Assembly (NCBI RefSeq): GCF_023278565.1
Contig: NC_064677.1
Location: forward strand, 7,750,001-7,814,000
Reading direction: 5' to 3'
Length of the DNA: 64,000 bases
Source of the DNA: Colletotrichum lupini
Taxonomy: Eukaryota; Ascomycota; Sordariomycetes; Glomerellales; Glomerellaceae
Made by a program: the position numbers and the translations under genes. Positions 60,998-64,000 of the stretch are shown here, piece after piece. Under the pieces are notes generated by a model. It searched no databases, was not told where the DNA came from, and was given only the letters and a program-made list of their open reading frames with translations. Positions within the stretch are counted from its first letter, which is position 1. The number at the start of each line of letters is the position of its first letter.

Positions 60998-62400
60998 GAT
61001 AATCTGGAATTCAAGTAACAATACCATTGATATCTAGGCCACTTATCAAAGACTTGACGACCTCATGTGAGACAATGCTGGCGGGCGAATCTGGGATGAA
61101 GCCTTCAAGAGGCCTCCATTATCAAAATCTTGACGCTCATGTGCTTGCTTCAAGACTTTTACGCGGTTATTGCTATGCCTCGTAAATCCACATGCTATGT
61201 GACTGGCTGCGAAGGAGACAAGGATCCCAAAAGAAGCATCCATGATGATGCCCAATGGGCGGGCAGTGATCACCATTTAGACTCGAGTTAGACTCATGTA
61301 TTGACATGAGGCTTACACAGTACACTGGGTAGAAGTGGGCTGGGCACGATTCGACGCCCCAACCGGTAAGTTATATTCCTGGCCATTAAGCATCTTTTAG
61401 TGTAGGATTCTAGTATTTGGAGTCCTTCTGAGAGGCCGGCATGGGGCATCTCAAGGCTACTCGTCAGTTCATAGCAGCGATGAGAGTTTGCGCAGCGTGG
61501 TGCATGATCGTCGAAATACTACATTTACGTTAGTATTAGTAGTGTGGCAGCTGGTTGACGCATCATTTGATGATACCACAACAGCAAGAACTCTACTGGA
61601 TAACGCAAAGCACTTCCTCAGGCGTCTGGGCAGAAAAGACAAGGTTGCAATAGAGAAAGAAATAGGCAGCGTTGGGCATCGGGTGAACTGAGGGGGTCTA
61701 GGCACGTTGAACCACCAACCTTGCAGCGCGTAGGCTAGCTGCAGCGGCAGGCAGAGTGAAACATTCAGGGATCATGGCCTCTCGGGAGTTTCTGTAGCGG
61801 GTTTGAAAGCTCGGCACATTTTGTTTTGAGCCAAGTGGGATCTCTTTAAGCATAGCGTGCGCCGGTGTGCCAGTCAGGACCAGGTTTAGGGGCGACACGG
61901 ATAAAGGGCGAAATGGAGGCTGATCGGAAGTTTTGGGAGGGTTGCAGAGGTTTAGAGTGCATATTTAGACTCGACCAGAGCCACCGCCGGTTGGCACCGA
62001 GGAAAGCCCGAGGGTTTTTGACTCGGGTCCGCAGAGTCCGATTAAGGGATCACATCGGCAGATAACCGACCGACCGACCGCGGGGTTAGTCAAATCCCGC
62101 GGGGTGTGGTAGTTCATGCCAGCATCGAAGTGTGTGAATGGAAGAGTGCTAGAGGACTAGGAGTGGGATGCTTCAAACATTTTGGCGGTAAGTCAATGCA
62201 CATAAATCCAAGTGACCTGAGTTCATTACAGTAGGTAAGTATTCTCTATGGGTATAAACCAGCCCATTCTTCTATACAGAGTAGATAGAATCGATCAGGT
62301 CAAGCCCGATCACAAAGGCTTCCTCGCCGTGACAAATGATCTATATAGTAAGAGTCAGTCAGCTGTTTCCCAGTGAAATCACATTCGTATCCCGAGAAAC
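60998..62400. other. Convergent intergenic interval
   Basis: No supported gene in 1.4 kb between convergent genes. A GACC tetranucleotide run passes into an inverted repeat, CCGCGGG at 62078-62084 and CCCGCGG at 62096-62102. Confidence 0.45.
62078..62102. repeat. 7-bp GC inverted repeat after a GACC run
   Basis: CCGCGGG and CCCGCGG are perfect complements separated by 11 bases, with three to four GACC units immediately upstream. Location is 3' of two convergent genes. Confidence 0.6.
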
Positions 62401-63556
62401 CTACACTTTGCCATACGCCTCGTTTGCGGTATCGCGCGACTCCTTGTGGACTCTCTTCAGGAGACTCCGGGTATCGTTCTCATCCCAACCACCCCTGCCA
62501 AAGACTGCCAACGAGTAATTCTCCAAGCCTGATGTGGTGGCATGTTAGTTGAGGAAACTTGAACTTGTTAAGAGTACGGACTCTGAACATACCATATTCC
62601 AGCATCTGAGCAAATTGTGCTCCTTTTCTGACCATCTTTTCATCATGTCCCACAGCCTGTATGGGAACCAGATCCGACCAACGCGCCACCTTCTCAAAAC
62701 CAACTTCAGAAAACATGGCGGGAATCTTTGGCGTCGGGTCAAAGTCCACGCCTGCAATCTTGGCCATTTCCGAGAACCGCACCTCGAACTCGCGGCATGC
62801 CGTCATCCCGCCGTGATTCTCCTCTTCAGCCGTGGACGCAATGGGCTCGTCTCCGCTGCTGTCAATGAGGTCGAAGTACCTCGTCCTCACTTCGGCGAAC
62901 TCAATCTGTCCACCGGGCTTGAGATGTTCGTACGCTTGCCGGAAAAGCGCCTTCCAGTCCGAGACGCCCCCGCCGACGAGGTTCCTCATGTGCACAAAGT
63001 CCAAGCTGTCCTTCTCACGAGCCCAGTCATGGTTTGCATCTTCTACTTCAAAGGCGACGTTGGCCGGTACAGTCGTGGGTAAGAGCGCGGCGGAGATGTC
63101 GATTCCCATGATCTTGGCCAGAGGGTACTGCTCGCCCATCTCAACGGCCCAATTGCCGGTCCCAGAACCAATGTCAAGAATGTTGAGAGGTCTGTCCTTG
63201 GGGAGTTTCGCCGCCGTCAGACCACCTTCTAGACATAGCTTGAATAGTTGATGCTGAATTTCTAGACGGGCTCGCTCGGATTCGTCATTCGGCATTAGTA
63301 GTACACCGGAACCGTGGTATGTGTGACCATAAGCCCGGATGGGCGGGAGCTCGTCAACAGAGACGGAGCTGAAATCAGACCCGGCATCTGAGTCGTCTTC
63401 GTCGCTGTCGTGGGCATCTTGGGTATTATCTGTTCGAGATGGCCTCCGCCGTTCTTTGTGGTCCGTCCGGTTTCTTGTGGCACCGGCACCTTCGCCCCTG
63501 CGTCGATGGCCATCGCCGATGCCGGGGTCGCCAACAGCGTCAACGTCCTCACCCAT
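62401..63556 (-). CDS. LaeA-like SAM-dependent methyltransferase
   Basis: A class I methyltransferase resembling the fungal LaeA/LaeA-like group. LaeA itself regulates secondary metabolism and development, but most paralogues have no known target. Exons 63556-62593 and 62528-62401 join in phase 1 into 363 residues. SAM motif I is ILDIGSGTGNWAVEM at about 126-140, the acidic motif II region is KIMGIDIS, and AFEVEDANHDWA and FVHMRNLVGGGVSDW are typical of this group. The tail after splicing, GLENYSLAVFGRGGW, is the conserved LaeA-type C-terminus and confirms the intron. The N-terminal 70 residues are hydrophilic, rich in Asp, Arg and Ser. The first in-frame ATG is at 63556; the frame stays open upstream to about 63,690 without another ATG, so an upstream exon is not excluded. 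Confidence 0.88.
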
Positions 63557-64000
63557 TTCGCCGAGCTTTAGAAAAGACTCCGCCAAAAAGCCGTCACCAG
63601 GATTTTCTCTCAATTCTAGCTGGCGCCAATGTCGTATCTTTATCGCGTCTCTACGTTTGCAAAGAAACTTTAGTGTTCCGTCACTCTCTTAGAGCGACTC
63701 ACTACACGGATGTTGTCTTCGCTCGCCAGATTTCCCAAATGGGGACTCAATCGTGGGCCCGGCCGGCTCGGGTGTAATATGGCCACACGTGGGATGGCTA
63801 ATCAAATTTCCCCAAAGGAGAATAGGAGGGAACGCAAGAGATGATAGATGAAATACCCAGGCCAATATCAGCGCGGGGAAGGTGGGTTACGCACAGAGTA
63901 TCAATATGGATACATGAAGTGGTTTTTCCTGTCGAGGGTTGGCGGATGTCTTTGTATTCACCCTCTTGACAACCGGTGAGGTAGTCGATGAAGGATACTA
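63557..64000. other. Promoter region of the LaeA-like gene
   Basis: No further gene recognised to the window end. It is the presumed promoter and 5' leader of the minus-strand methyltransferase gene. Confidence 0.45.

Overview
The window looks like chromosomal DNA of a filamentous ascomycete, probably a Sordariomycete. The genes are compact, with short GT-AG introns. Products include CWC25, Rho3, a Crh-type GH16 enzyme, a Zn2Cys6 regulator, methylcrotonyl-CoA carboxylase and a LaeA-like methyltransferase. About 27 kb of transposon sequence has almost no CpA or TpG but keeps CpG, the signature of repeat-induced point mutation (RIP). No tRNA, rRNA or CRISPR array was seen, and the species cannot be fixed from sequence alone.

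Left arm (1-24,900), ordinary GC: splicing factor CWC25 (+); Rho3 GTPase with five exons (+); a coiled-coil protein with FG/PSP repeats (-); a DUF1275 membrane protein (-); a membrane-anchored Crh transglycosylase (+); a small secreted protein made of a duplicated four-cysteine module (+); then a metabolic group of a Zn2Cys6 regulator (+), an L-arabinitol/sorbitol-type dehydrogenase (-) and a short-chain dehydrogenase (+). The two dehydrogenases diverge from a 610-bp promoter that holds a 9-bp inverted repeat with CCG/CGG half-sites.

Middle (24,868-55,026): a DUF4246 gene on the minus strand has been cut into three pieces by two Ty1/copia-type LTR elements in opposite orientation, each with a 5-bp target duplication. 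The second copia element carries a nested Ty3/gypsy element. Beyond it lies the C-terminal third of an MFS sugar transporter, cut off at the edge of a third copia copy that lacks a target duplication. All four elements are inactivated by RIP.

Right arm (55,027-64,000): a PLP-dependent aminotransferase (+) converges on the mitochondrial methylcrotonyl-CoA carboxylase alpha subunit (-). That gene diverges from an FMN-binding pyridoxamine-phosphate-oxidase-like protein (+). A LaeA-like methyltransferase (-) follows.

The regulator, two oxidoreductases, broken DUF4246 gene and broken transporter look like a sugar or polyol utilisation island eroded from one side by transposons. That reading is an inference from gene content and order. 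No wholly new system is evident. The points most worth a second look are the duplicated-module secreted protein, the divergent-promoter inverted repeat, and the readable history of insertion, RIP and leakage in the DUF4246 locus.
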